Below are positions 17,566 through 25,780 of a stretch of 38,671 bases of DNA, piece after piece. A program made the position numbers and the translations under genes. This stretch comes from Fimenecus sp051881455. Lineage in GTDB: Bacteria > Bacillota > Clostridia > Oscillospirales > Acutalibacteraceae. The first letter of the stretch is position 1; each line of letters begins with the position of its first letter. The notes under the pieces are model-generated. The model was given only the letters and a program-made list of their open reading frames with translations, had not been told where the DNA came from and did not search any database. The stretch covers positions 1 through 38,671 of the forward strand of contig JBJEPX010000060.1 of assembly GCA_051881455.1 (NCBI GenBank), in the 5' to 3' direction.

Positions 17566-18429
17566 ATGTCCCATTTGAAAACGGAAAATTTATCATATGT
17601 CTACGGTGAGGGTACTCCCTTTAAAATCACCGCTCTGGACAATGTTAATATAGATTTGGAAAAAGGCGAGCTTGTGGCAATAATCGGGCATACAGGCTCG
17701 GGCAAAAGCACCCTGGTTCAGCATCTTAACGGACTTTTAAAGCCAACAGGGGGCAAAATCTTCCTTGATGATGAGAATATATGGGAGTCAAAGTCAAAGG
17801 TTTATGACACACGCTTCCGTGTAGGACTTTGCTTTCAGTACCCCGAATATCAGCTTTTTGAAAGCACGGTTTATAAGGATATCGCCTTCGGCCCTTCCAA
17901 TATGGGGCTTAATGAAAAAGAAATTGACGAAAGAGTGCGTTCAGCCGCAAAATATGTGGGAATACCTGACAGTATGCTCACAAAATCCCCCTTTGACCTT
18001 TCGGGCGGAGAAAAACGCCGTGTGGCAATAGCGGGAGTTATCTCCATGGAGCCCGAGGTGCTTATTCTTGACGAGCCCACAAGCGGACTTGACCCAAGGG
18101 GAAGAGAGCAGATTTTGGGGCTTATAAAGAATTACCGTGAAAAAACGGGAAAAACCGTTATAATCGTGTCTCACAGTATGGACGATGTTGCCCGTTTTGC
18201 AACAAAAGTAATTGTAATGAACGATTCCCGCGTTGAAAACAGCGGGACGGTTGATGAAATTTTTGAAAACAGCTCGCGCCTTTCGGAAATCGGGCTGTCC
18301 GTGCCGCAGATTACGGAAATTTTTATAAGACTAAAAAAACTTGGTTATCCCGTCAGCGAAAAGGTATATACAGTAGAGCAGGGGCACAGTGAGCTCATGC
18401 GCCTTTTTGCGGAAAGGGGTATTGTATGA
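17566..18429 (+). CDS. ecfA2: ECF transporter ATPase EcfA2
   Basis: The second ATPase of the ECF module. The 287-residue protein has Walker A GHTGSGKST (residues 41-49), FQYPEYQLF at the Q-loop, signature LSGGEKRRV, Walker B LILDEPTSGLDP and the switch His in VIIVSHSMDDV. Its stop overlaps the ecfT start as ATGA. Together with EcfA1 it forms the heterodimer that contacts the EcfT coupling helices. Confidence 0.96.
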   Translation: MSHLKTENLSYVYGEGTPFKITALDNVNIDLEKGELVAIIGHTGSGKSTLVQHLNGLLKPTGGKIFLDDENIWESKSKVYDTRFRVGLCFQYPEYQLFESTVYKDIAFGPSNMGLNEKEIDERVRSAAKYVGIPDSMLTKSPFDLSGGEKRRVAIAGVISMEPEVLILDEPTSGLDPRGREQILGLIKNYREKTGKTVIIVSHSMDDVARFATKVIVMNDSRVENSGTVDEIFENSSRLSEIGLSVPQITEIFIRLKKLGYPVSEKVYTVEQGHSELMRLFAERGIV

Positions 18430-19268
18430 TAAAGGATATAACAATCGGGCAGTATTTCCCTATGAATTCTCCCATACACCGTTTGGATCCGCGAACAAAG
18501 CTTCTGTTTGCAACCGTGTATATTGTAATGACCTTTGTGTCAAATAATTTTGTCGGGTTGCTTTTTTGCCTTGTAACAGCTTGCATTGTTATCGCTGTTT
18601 CAAAAATACCTGTAAAAACGGTGTTAAAAGGACTTCGCCCAATACTTTTAATTGTAATTATTACTTCACTTTTACAAATAGCGTATGTAAAAACAGGCGT
18701 TGTGCTTGTTGATGTGTGGAAAATAAAAATCACCAGCGGCGGAATATTGATGGCGCTGTTTATGACGGTGAGAATTGCGTTGCTGATTGTAATGAGCACA
18801 ATGCTTACCTATACCACATCTCCCACATCATTGACAAACGGACTTGACCGTATTTTTGCACCACTTAAAAAGATAGGCATTGATTTTCACACGGTAACAA
18901 TGATAATGACGATTGCGCTCCGTTTTATCCCCACCCTTATTGAAGAGGTGGATAAAATAATGAACGCGCAGAAATCAAGGGGTGCAAATTTTGATAACGG
19001 CAACATTTTAAAGCGTGCAAAAGCGCTTATCCCCTTGTTTATACCGCTTTTGTTCAATTCAATCAGGCGCGCTTATGAGCTGGCAAACGCTATGACCTGC
19101 CGTTGTTATAACGGCGGAAAAGGCAAAACTACCATGAACGCTTTGAAAATGAAAAAAGGCGATTATTTCGCGGTAATGATAGTTGCTGTTTTTATTGCAG
19201 GTGTGATATTGCTTAATATTTATTGCGGAGAATATAATGCGGAATTTACTTTTAACGCTGCGGTATGA
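18426..19268 (+). CDS. ecfT: ECF transporter transmembrane subunit EcfT
   Basis: The integral membrane scaffold of the ECF module. The 280-residue protein begins MIKDITIGQYFPMNSPIHRL (SPIHRLDPRTKLL is a hallmark), has about five hydrophobic segments, and has coupling-helix regions that include the AQKSRGANFD box. It overlaps ecfA2 by 4 bases and runs 32 bases into truA. Confidence 0.96.
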   Translation: MIKDITIGQYFPMNSPIHRLDPRTKLLFATVYIVMTFVSNNFVGLLFCLVTACIVIAVSKIPVKTVLKGLRPILLIVIITSLLQIAYVKTGVVLVDVWKIKITSGGILMALFMTVRIALLIVMSTMLTYTTSPTSLTNGLDRIFAPLKKIGIDFHTVTMIMTIALRFIPTLIEEVDKIMNAQKSRGANFDNGNILKRAKALIPLFIPLLFNSIRRAYELANAMTCRCYNGGKGKTTMNALKMKKGDYFAVMIVAVFIAGVILLNIYCGEYNAEFTFNAAV

Positions 19269-19971
19269 CGGAAGCCGATATCACGGTTGGCAAATTCAGC
19301 CAAACGGCGATACCGTTCAGCAAAGGCTTTCTGATGCTTTTTGTAAAATCAGCGGAAAAAATGAAAATATAATAGGCTGCAGCAGAACGGACGCAGGCGT
19401 TCACGCCAATATGTTTTGCTGTAATGTAAGAACGGATTGTACGGTGGAAGCGGAAAAAATACCCGACGCGCTGAATTTTTATTTGCCGTCTGATATAGCC
19501 GTTTACGGTTGTACGGAGACGGATTATGATTTCCACGCGCGGTATGATTGCAAGGGAAAGGAATATGTGTATCTTATTTATAACGGCAGGTACCGCAATC
19601 CCTTTTATGAAAATAAAGCGTTGTTTTATCCTTATGAAATTGACGCTTCCATGCTTGATAGTGAGGCAAAGTCATTCATAGGCAAGCACGATTTTTCCGC
19701 CTTTTGCAGTGCGTGCAGTGAGGTCAATGATAAGGTTAGAGAAATATATAACTTTTCCGTTCAGCGAAAAGATGATATAATTGAAATGAAAGTCAGCGGA
19801 AACGGCTTTCTGTATAATATGGTTCGCATAATGGCGGGAACACTGCTTGATATTCAGCAGGGTAAAATCGATAAGGGGAAAATTCCCCTGATTATCGAAA
19901 GCCTTGACCGTAATAATGCAGGGCCCACAGTTAACGGCTGCGGGCTGTATCTTAACAAAGTTTTTTATTGA
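19237..19971 (+). CDS. truA: tRNA pseudouridine synthase A
   Basis: TruA makes pseudouridine at positions 38-40 of tRNA. The 244-residue protein begins MRNLLLTLRYDGSRYHGWQ, with catalytic D52 in SRTDAGVHA and the conserved GNGFLYNMVRIMAGTLL near the C-terminus. The start is inside the end of ecfT (32-base overlap), preceded by GCGGAG. Association of truA with ecfT is conserved in Firmicutes; the ribosomal genes rplM and rpsI that usually follow are not here. Confidence 0.96.
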   Translation: MRNLLLTLRYDGSRYHGWQIQPNGDTVQQRLSDAFCKISGKNENIIGCSRTDAGVHANMFCCNVRTDCTVEAEKIPDALNFYLPSDIAVYGCTETDYDFHARYDCKGKEYVYLIYNGRYRNPFYENKALFYPYEIDASMLDSEAKSFIGKHDFSAFCSACSEVNDKVREIYNFSVQRKDDIIEMKVSGNGFLYNMVRIMAGTLLDIQQGKIDKGKIPLIIESLDRNNAGPTVNGCGLYLNKVFY

Positions 19972-19987
19972 TGTGTGGTGGATTTAG

Positions 19988-21172
19988 GTGGCGCAAGAAA
20001 AGAAAAAAGTGAAAAAAACAAAGCAGGGAAAAGCGTCAATCAGCCTTAAAACGGCAAAGCGTTTAAAGGCGGCGGCAATAATTCTTGTTGTACTTATTTT
20101 GGTATTCATTGCGGCGGCTCAGTTCGGCGGTGTGACCTTTTCCACAATAGGGGATTATATTGAGTCGGCGATTGCAGGCTTAGGCTCTGGCGAGGGCTAT
20201 CCGTACAGCGTGAACGGCGTAAGTATTAACGACGCTTCAATAACAAACTCCGATTTGGCGCTTATGTCTGACGATTATGTAAAGGTGCTTAATTCCACCG
20301 CCAAGGAAATTTCGGCGCTTTCCCATAATTATGACCACCCCGTTATGACGAGTAACAGCGGCAGAATTCTTCTTTACGACGCAGGCGGCAAAAAATTCCG
20401 CGTTCAGTCTAAAACCCGAATTCTGTATGAAAAAGAAACTGAGCATATTATTCTGACAGGCGCAATAGGTAAGGACGGCTCTGTTGCCGTTGCGACAAGA
20501 GCAGACGGAGCAGAAAGTATGCTGACGGTTATTGACAGTAACCGAAAAGAGGTTTTTGTATGGAAATGCTCAAAGGAGCATATCGTTTCATGTGATGTTT
20601 CGGATAACGGAAAAAGCTTTGTAGTGTCCGTAGTGGGCGTTCAGAACGGCTCTGTGTATTCAAAGGTGTATGTGTTCAGCAAAAAGAGTGATTCTCCCGT
20701 ATATTCATTTGAATACAGCGACAGCGCCGTATCAACCGTGCAGTTTTTGTCAAACGAAACCGTAATGGTAATGGGCAATAATGTTTGTGAGGTTATTAAA
20801 GGCGGAACTGCGCAAAAAATTGATGTAACGGTCAATACGCCGTCAAAACTTTATATTTCGGATAATAACACCGCTATACTTGTGCTTTCAAAGTATTCAA
20901 GTACAACGCAGAAAATAATAAAGGTTTATAACAAGTCGGGGACAGAACTGTTCACCAAGGAGATTGACGGACTTGTAAAATCCGTTTCAACAGACGGTAA
21001 GTACATAGCGGTTCTGACCGACAGCAGTGTTCAGATTTATAATACGAAAGGGGAGATGACAGGATTTTCCAATGTGAATACCGATGCGGAAAAGGTATTG
21101 GTATCAGGCAGAAATACATATGTGTATTCGTCCGATATGATAGATAAGTATTCATCGGTAGAAAAGAAATAA
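19988..21172 (+). CDS. DUF5711-like membrane-anchored protein
   Basis: This is a 394-residue protein with a very basic N-terminus (AQEKKKVKKTKQGK), one transmembrane segment at about residues 29-47 (AAAIILVVLILVFIAAAQF), and a long extracytoplasmic part made of repeated short beta-strand blocks (for example GRILLYDAGGKKFRV, YIAVLTDSSVQIYNTKG), suggesting a beta-propeller. This resembles the DUF5711 family of Clostridia, whose function is unknown. The start is GTG at 19988 with a modest GGTGG upstream. It is 16 bases after truA and 14 bases before the cvpA gene. Confidence 0.78.
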   Translation: MAQEKKKVKKTKQGKASISLKTAKRLKAAAIILVVLILVFIAAAQFGGVTFSTIGDYIESAIAGLGSGEGYPYSVNGVSINDASITNSDLALMSDDYVKVLNSTAKEISALSHNYDHPVMTSNSGRILLYDAGGKKFRVQSKTRILYEKETEHIILTGAIGKDGSVAVATRADGAESMLTVIDSNRKEVFVWKCSKEHIVSCDVSDNGKSFVVSVVGVQNGSVYSKVYVFSKKSDSPVYSFEYSDSAVSTVQFLSNETVMVMGNNVCEVIKGGTAQKIDVTVNTPSKLYISDNNTAILVLSKYSSTTQKIIKVYNKSGTELFTKEIDGLVKSVSTDGKYIAVLTDSSVQIYNTKGEMTGFSNVNTDAEKVLVSGRNTYVYSSDMIDKYSSVEKK

Positions 21173-21186
21173 CTCGGAGGTAATTT

Positions 21187-21888
21187 ATGTTTTTAATAAT
21201 TGATATTGTACTCGCCGCAATATTTGCTTTGATTGTATTCCTTGCAATTAAAAAAGGCTTTATTAAGGCTCTTCTGGATCTTGTTGCAGTAATTCTGGCT
21301 TTTGTTCTGGCGTTCAGTTTAAGCGCGCCCGTTGCGGAAATACTGTATGATTCGGTTGTAGAGGATATGATTGTTTCATCTGTTGAAGCACAGATTGACG
21401 AAAAAAACTTTGATGCTTCAAAGGCAGCGCAAGAGGTTAAAACAGCTTTGGAGGAACTGCCCGAAACGGTGGTTTCATTGGCAAAGGCGGCAGGCGTGGA
21501 TTTCGATGAAATAATCAAGGATATTGATTTTAATAAGGTCAGTTCCGAAGATACGGTTAATAAACTTGTCAAAAAAATTGCCGAGCCTATTGCAGTAAAA
21601 ATTCTGACTGCTGTGTCATTTTTATTGCTGGCGGTAATATTGCTCATTCTTTTCAAGGTGCTGGCAGTATTGATTTCAAAAGTTGCAAAATTGCCCTTGA
21701 TAGGCGGCGCGGATAAAATCCTCGGCGGTATATTGGGCGCTTTGAAAGGCGTTTTGTTAATCGGCCTGATTTGCACGCTTTTAAACGGATTTTTCTCATC
21801 GGGGGACAGTGAATTTTCCAAAATGGTCAATGATTCGGTAATTATAGGGCTGTTTGAAGATTTCACATCACCGTTCAGATTTAAGTAA
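21187..21888 (+). CDS. CvpA family membrane protein
   Basis: This is a 233-residue integral membrane protein. The N-terminal hydrophobic hairpin (IIDIVLAAIFALIVFLAIKKGFIKALLDL) carries the CvpA-type KKGFIKALLD turn. A long central insertion (about residues 55-130, acidic and probably helical) separates it from two more membrane segments (VSFLLLAVILLILFKVLAVLI and GALKGVLLIGLICTLL). CvpA proteins are linked to envelope integrity and, in E. coli, to colicin V production; the role here is unknown. The ribosome binding site is CGGAGG. It is followed by pgsA in the same unit. Confidence 0.85.
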   Translation: MFLIIDIVLAAIFALIVFLAIKKGFIKALLDLVAVILAFVLAFSLSAPVAEILYDSVVEDMIVSSVEAQIDEKNFDASKAAQEVKTALEELPETVVSLAKAAGVDFDEIIKDIDFNKVSSEDTVNKLVKKIAEPIAVKILTAVSFLLLAVILLILFKVLAVLISKVAKLPLIGGADKILGGILGALKGVLLIGLICTLLNGFFSSGDSEFSKMVNDSVIIGLFEDFTSPFRFK

Positions 21889-21900
21889 GGAGTGGTTATA

Positions 21901-22584
21901 ATGAGTGAGGAAAGAAAAACTATGAGTGAGAATATTAAAGACCTTTTTAAAGGCTGTCTCACAATACCTAATCTGCTTTCGGTAATAAGAATTTTGTTAA
22001 TTCCCGTTTTTGCCGTGTTGTTTTATAACAATCAGATAGGCTGGGCGGTGCTGGTGATTTTCCTTTCGGGACTTTCCGATTTCTTTGACGGTAAAATTGC
22101 CCGCAAATTCAATCAGGTAAGCGCATTGGGCAAAATGCTTGACCCTATTGCCGATAAACTGACAATTTTTGCAATCGCTATTGTGCTGTTCTTGAAATTC
22201 AAGTCGGCAGAAAGCGAGGCAATGCAGGCGTTTGCATGGGTATTCCTGCTCTTTATTGCAAAGGATTTAATTATGATTTTGGGCGGAGCGCTCCTTATTG
22301 CTCTCGGCACCCGTCCCGTTGCGGCGGAGTTTTACGGCAAGGCGGCAACCTTTGCTTTTTACGCAGTTATGGTCATAATAATCGGCTTCGGACCTGAGGT
22401 GGGCGCAATCAGCGCGGTTTACCCGAATTTCACCTTGCCTGAAACAGTAATGTTCGTGCTGGTAGTAATTGCCGTTATACTTACTTTTGTTGCTTTCTTC
22501 AGCTATCTTCCCGGAGCATTGAAGCAAATTAAAGAAAATTCCGGAAAAAATAAAGCTACTTCGGAACAGAAAGAGGATAAATAA
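21901..22584 (+). CDS. pgsA: CDP-diacylglycerol-glycerol-3-phosphate 3-phosphatidyltransferase
   Basis: The enzyme makes phosphatidylglycerol phosphate, the precursor of phosphatidylglycerol. The protein is 227 residues from ATG 21901, preceded by AAGGAGTGG at a good distance; an upstream GTG at 21892 falls inside that ribosome binding site and is rejected, and an ATG at 21922 is also possible. The CDP-alcohol phosphatidyltransferase motif is LSDFFDGKIARKFNQVSALG followed by KMLDPIADK. Several membrane helices follow. The stop overlaps the next start as TAATG. Confidence 0.95.
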   Translation: MSEERKTMSENIKDLFKGCLTIPNLLSVIRILLIPVFAVLFYNNQIGWAVLVIFLSGLSDFFDGKIARKFNQVSALGKMLDPIADKLTIFAIAIVLFLKFKSAESEAMQAFAWVFLLFIAKDLIMILGGALLIALGTRPVAAEFYGKAATFAFYAVMVIIIGFGPEVGAISAVYPNFTLPETVMFVLVVIAVILTFVAFFSYLPGALKQIKENSGKNKATSEQKEDK

Positions 22585-24896
22585 TGAACGAAAAAATGCT
22601 TTGCAGCAGATGCAAAAAAAATCCTGCTGTATTTTTCATCTCCAAGGTTGACGGAGATAAAACAACCAGTGAGGGGTTGTGCATAAAATGCGCCATGGAG
22701 CTGAATATCGGCCCCGTGAAACAAATTATGGAAAATATGGGGATAACTGAGGACGATATGGACGATTTTTCTGCACAGTTAGAGCAGATGATGGAGGGAA
22801 TGGGTGAAGACTTTGAATTCGGCGGTGCCTCAACCTTTCCCTTTATGCAGGGAATGATGCCCATGATGCCTCATGAAGCATCGTCAGGTGAAACTCCTGA
22901 TAAGGCAAAGCAGGACGGTAAAAAAGACAAAAAGAAAAAACAGGGCACAAAAAATGACAAGAGAAAATTTTTGTCCCTTTATTGCACCGACCTTACATCA
23001 AGAGCCAGGGAAAATAAACTGGACAGAATTATAGGCAGAGATATTGAAATTGCCCGCGCAATTCAAATCCTTTGCCGCAGAACAAAGAACAATCCCTGCC
23101 TTATCGGTGAGCCCGGCGTTGGTAAAACCGCCATTGCCGAAGGGCTGGCACAGCGCATTGCCGAGGGCAGAGTGCCCGCAAAGCTTGCCGATAAAGAAAT
23201 CCACCTTCTTGACCTTACAGCCCTTGTTGCAGGAACACAGTTCCGCGGTCAGTTCGAAAGCCGTATCAAGGGACTTGTTGACGAGGTTAAAAACGAGGGC
23301 AATATAATACTGTTTATTGACGAGGTGCATAACCTTGTGGGCACAGGTGACGCCGAGGGCTCAATGAATGCCGCAAATATCTTAAAGCCTGCTCTTTCCC
23401 GCGGTGAAATTCAGGTTATCGGCGCAACAACCTTTAATGAGTACCGCAAGCATATTGAAAAGGACGCCGCTTTGGAGCGCCGTTTCCAGCCTGTAAAGGT
23501 TGAAGAACCGTCAATTGACGATACCTATAAAATGCTTTTGGGAATAAAGAGCTATTACGAAACCTTCCACCGTGTTAAAATAAGCGATAACCTTGTGTAT
23601 AAGGCTGTAACTCTTTCAGAGCGTTATATTACCGACCGTTTTCTCCCCGATAAGGCAATAGATTTGCTTGATGAGGCGTGCACCTGTGCAAATCTCCGTA
23701 ATAAGGCAATCAGCGAAAACGAACTTAACGAAAAGAAAATCTTTGACTTGAAAAAACAGCTTGAAGAGCTGGAGGATGAGTTGGCAAACGGTGATAAAGA
23801 CGCAGATTTAGAGCCGATTTATGAGCATATTTCCGTTGCTAAAAGCGAACTTGCCGCCTGCGAGGGCAGGGCAGAGGAGCTTTCTGAAAAAGCCAAGGAT
23901 AACGGCGTTACGGAAGACGATTTAGCTCGTGTTATTAACCTTTGGACAGGTATTCCCGCAACAAAGGTTGTTGAGGGCGATGTTAACAGACTTAAAGGCC
24001 TCGAAGACAGACTTATGCAAAAGGTCATCGGTCAGGATGAGGCTGTAAAGCTTGTTGCGAACGCAATTAAAAGAAGCCGTATTCAGTTAACGCTTCAAAA
24101 ACGCCCCGCATCCTTTATTTTCGTAGGACCCACAGGCGTGGGTAAAACCGAGCTTGTAAAACAGCTTTCTACAGAGCTTTTTGATACTCCCGAAACACTC
24201 ATAAGACTTGATATGTCCGAGTTTATGGAAAAGCACAGCGTTTCACGCTTAATCGGTTCTCCTCCCGGATATGTGGGCTATGACGATGCAGGTCAGCTTA
24301 CAGAAAAGGTCCGCAGAAAGCCCTATTCCATCATACTGTTTGATGAGATAGAAAAAGCTCACCCCGATGTAATGAATATCCTTTTGCAGATACTTGACGA
24401 GGGCAAAACAAACGATGCTCACGGCAGAACGGTGAACTTTGCAAATACGGTTATAATAATGACCTCAAATGCAGGCAGTCATATGTCAGAAAGCTCATTG
24501 GGATTCGGAAAATCCGAAAAGGATATTTCAAAGGAAAAGGTGCTTAAAGCGCTTAACGATTTCCTCCGTCCCGAGTTTATCGGCAGAGTTGATGAAATTG
24601 TCGTGTTTAATCCCTTGGGCGAAAAGGAATATGAAAAAATCGCAGTCCTTATGCTTGACGAGATAAAAACAGTCCTTAAAGATAAAGGAATTGAGCTTTC
24701 CTATGACGAGAATATACCGTCTGTAATTGTTTCAAAAATGGACGGCAATGTAAGAGGTGCAAGAGATTTGCGCAATGTTATCCGCCGTAATATCGAGGAT
24801 AAAATCTCAACCCTGATGATAGATAATCTGGGTACCCCGATGAAGAAAATCATCGTTTCCTCGATGGATAACAGCATAGATGTGTCTTTTGAATAA
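22584..24896 (+). CDS. ClpE-like ATP-dependent Clp protease ATPase
   Basis: An unfoldase that feeds proteins to ClpP. The 770-residue protein starts with a zinc finger (C7, C10, C33, C36), as in ClpE and McsA, instead of the Clp_N repeats of ClpC or ClpA. A low-complexity linker (Met-rich, then Lys-rich, about residues 60-128) leads to AAA domain 1 (Walker A GEPGVGKT, 175-182), a short coiled middle region (about 395-455), and AAA domain 2 (Walker A GPTGVGKT, 515-522). The tripeptide L639-G-F641 lies where the ClpP-binding loop is expected. It is coupled to pgsA by a one-base overlap, an unusual place for a stress chaperone gene; no CtsR-type operator was recognised. Confidence 0.92.
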   Translation: MNEKMLCSRCKKNPAVFFISKVDGDKTTSEGLCIKCAMELNIGPVKQIMENMGITEDDMDDFSAQLEQMMEGMGEDFEFGGASTFPFMQGMMPMMPHEASSGETPDKAKQDGKKDKKKKQGTKNDKRKFLSLYCTDLTSRARENKLDRIIGRDIEIARAIQILCRRTKNNPCLIGEPGVGKTAIAEGLAQRIAEGRVPAKLADKEIHLLDLTALVAGTQFRGQFESRIKGLVDEVKNEGNIILFIDEVHNLVGTGDAEGSMNAANILKPALSRGEIQVIGATTFNEYRKHIEKDAALERRFQPVKVEEPSIDDTYKMLLGIKSYYETFHRVKISDNLVYKAVTLSERYITDRFLPDKAIDLLDEACTCANLRNKAISENELNEKKIFDLKKQLEELEDELANGDKDADLEPIYEHISVAKSELAACEGRAEELSEKAKDNGVTEDDLARVINLWTGIPATKVVEGDVNRLKGLEDRLMQKVIGQDEAVKLVANAIKRSRIQLTLQKRPASFIFVGPTGVGKTELVKQLSTELFDTPETLIRLDMSEFMEKHSVSRLIGSPPGYVGYDDAGQLTEKVRRKPYSIILFDEIEKAHPDVMNILLQILDEGKTNDAHGRTVNFANTVIIMTSNAGSHMSESSLGFGKSEKDISKEKVLKALNDFLRPEFIGRVDEIVVFNPLGEKEYEKIAVLMLDEIKTVLKDKGIELSYDENIPSVIVSKMDGNVRGARDLRNVIRRNIEDKISTLMIDNLGTPMKKIIVSSMDNSIDVSFE

Positions 24897-24930
24897 ATAA
24901 CGGAAAAAACGGCAAATTCATTTGCGAAAC

Positions 24931-24957
24931 GGTAGGGCGGGGGCTTGCCCCCGCCGT
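24931..24957. repeat. GC-rich intergenic hairpin
   Basis: GGCGGGGGC and GCCCCCGCC form a 9-bp stem with a 2-base loop, preceded by GGTAG. There is no T run, so it is not a typical terminator. Confidence 0.7.
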
Positions 24958-24987
24958 TGAAATCACATTAAACCTCATGGTGGTATC

Positions 24988-25063
24988 GTAGGGGCTGGCG
25001 ACCTCGACAGCCCGCAAAATCTCGCGAAAAATTTCGCGGTGCGCCGAGGGCGGGGCACCCTAC
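24988..25063. repeat. Nested palindromic element with GTAGGG/CCCTAC ends
   Basis: The 76-bp unit has outer arms GTAGGG (24988-24993) and CCCTAC (25058-25063), middle arms CCTCG (25002) and CGAGG (25045), and an inner perfect hairpin CGCGAAA/TTTCGCG (25023-25038). The arrangement resembles a small non-autonomous repeat element. Related GTAGGG-type sequence also occurs at 24932 and 25112. Confidence 0.6.
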
Positions 25064-25286
25064 AACCAAATCCATAAAGTTTGATGTAACCCGTAGGGAA
25101 GATGAGTCTCACTGCGGTTCGGTCACGGCTCGGCTCTGACAATCCACCGGATTGTCATTCACTACCTCGCCGCCGCTTCGCTACCCACATCGTCCCGTAA
25201 ATTAAAAAGAAATACAAAGAACGGTCTTCCCCTCATTCCCTATTTTTCTTGTCACCATATTTTAAAAAATAAAAGACGAAAAGAGG

Positions 25287-25315
25287 TTGACAAAGAACAC
25301 CCTTTATGTTAAAAT
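25287..25315 (+). promoter_or_regulatory. Promoter of the tRNA operon
   Basis: A perfect TTGACA (25287-25292), 17 bases, TAAAAT (25310-25315). The first tRNA starts 20 bases after the -10 box. Confidence 0.85.
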
Positions 25316-25334
25316 AATCACCGTCCTTTGAAAT

Positions 25335-25408
25335 GCGGGTGTAGTTCAATGGTAGAATCCCAGCCTTCCAAGCTGGTCGTGTGGGTTCGATTCCCATCAC
25401 CCGCTCCA
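25335..25408 (+). tRNA. tRNA-Gly (anticodon TCC)
   Basis: Acceptor arms GCGGGTG and CACCCGC pair fully, the anticodon loop CTTCCAA gives TCC, the T-loop is GTTCGATTC, and CCA is encoded. This is the first of three tRNAs read from the promoter at 25287. Confidence 0.97.
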
Positions 25409-25415
25409 TTTTTAT

Positions 25416-25492
25416 GCGCTGATAGCTCAGTTGGATAGAGCATCTGCCTTCTAAGCAGAGGGTCGGGGGTTCGAATCCCTTTCAGCGTGCCA
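25416..25492 (+). tRNA. tRNA-Arg (anticodon TCT)
   Basis: The D-arm is GCTCAGTTGGATAGAGC, the anticodon stem-loop TCTGC-CTTCTAA-GCAGA, the T-loop TTCGAAT, and CCA is encoded. Acceptor strand GCGCTGA pairs with TCAGCGT, so the first pair is G-T wobble, and the T-stem has two further G-T pairs, making this tRNA less stable than its neighbours. A perfect complement of the 5' acceptor (TCAGCGC) lies just downstream at 25495. Confidence 0.93.
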
Positions 25493-25494
25493 TT

Positions 25495-25536
25495 TCAGCG
25501 CAGAGAGACAAAGCGAGAGCTTACTTTGTGCGCTGA
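25495..25536 (+). repeat. Inverted repeat mimicking tRNA-Arg acceptor ends
   Basis: TCAGCGCA (25495-25502) and TGCGCTGA (25529-25536) are perfect inverted repeats, with an inner ACAAAG/CTTTGT pair. TGCGCTGAT repeats the start of the tRNA-Arg gene (25415-25423) and TTTCAGCG repeats its 3' end. It lies in the spacer between the Arg and His tRNAs. Confidence 0.75.
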
Positions 25537-25543
25537 TTTATAC

Positions 25544-25621
25544 GGTGGGTATAGCTTAGTTGGTTAAAGCGCCAGTTTGTGGCACTGGAGACCGTCGGTT
25601 CGAATCCGACTATCCACCCCA
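25544..25621 (+). tRNA. tRNA-His (anticodon GTG)
   Basis: The anticodon loop TTTGTGG gives GTG. The extra G at -1 (25544) pairs with C73, the hallmark of tRNA-His. The acceptor is GTGGGTA/TATCCAC with one wobble, and CCA is encoded. Confidence 0.96.
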
Positions 25622-25623
25622 CT

Positions 25624-25660
25624 AAAAAAATCTCCGCCTGTTTTCTTTGGCGGAGTTTTA
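25624..25660 (+). terminator. Terminator between tRNA-His and tRNA-Gln
   Basis: CTCCGCC (25632-25638) pairs with GGCGGAG (25649-25655), with an A7 run before and TTTTA after. tRNA-Gln follows only 16 bases later, so it depends on read-through or a weak promoter (TATAAA at 25663). Confidence 0.8.
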
Positions 25661-25675
25661 TCTATAAAAGAATAT

Positions 25676-25750
25676 TGGGGAGTCGTCAAGCGGTAAGACA
25701 CAGCACTTTGACTGCTGCATGCGTGAGTTCGAATCTCGCCTCCCCAGCCA
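25676..25750 (+). tRNA. tRNA-Gln (anticodon TTG)
   Basis: Acceptor TGGGGAG pairs with CTCCCCA, the anticodon stem-loop is CAGCA-CTTTGAC-TGCTG, the T-loop is TTCGAAT, and CCA is encoded. It is followed at once by a strong terminator. Confidence 0.97.
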
Positions 25751-25780
25751 GAAAAAAGCACGCGAAAGCGTGCTTTTTTC
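25751..25780 (+). terminator. Terminator of tRNA-Gln
   Basis: A perfect 13-bp stem, GAAAAAAGCACGC and GCGTGCTTTTTTC, closes on a GAAA tetraloop. A near-identical hairpin with the loop inverted (TTTC) lies at 25988-26017. Confidence 0.93.

Larger units (their letters stand above)
24897..25286. other. Non-coding region with palindromic elements
   Basis: No believable gene is present. The region contains a GCAAAT/ATTTGC palindrome (24912-24925), a GC-rich hairpin (24931-24957), a nested palindrome bounded by GTAGGG and CCCTAC (24988-25063), and an 8-bp stem GACAATCC/GGATTGTC (25137-25155). Composition is much more GC-rich than the surrounding spacers. No clear terminator with a T run is seen after the ClpE-like gene. 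Confidence 0.7.

Noticed and set aside
20952..21962. Long minus-strand open frame (336 codons) opposite the DUF5711-like and cvpA genes
   Set aside because: Its composition (Ser, Ile, Thr-rich, no motif) is that of an antisense shadow; the plus strand carries well-spaced genes with ribosome binding sites and known families.
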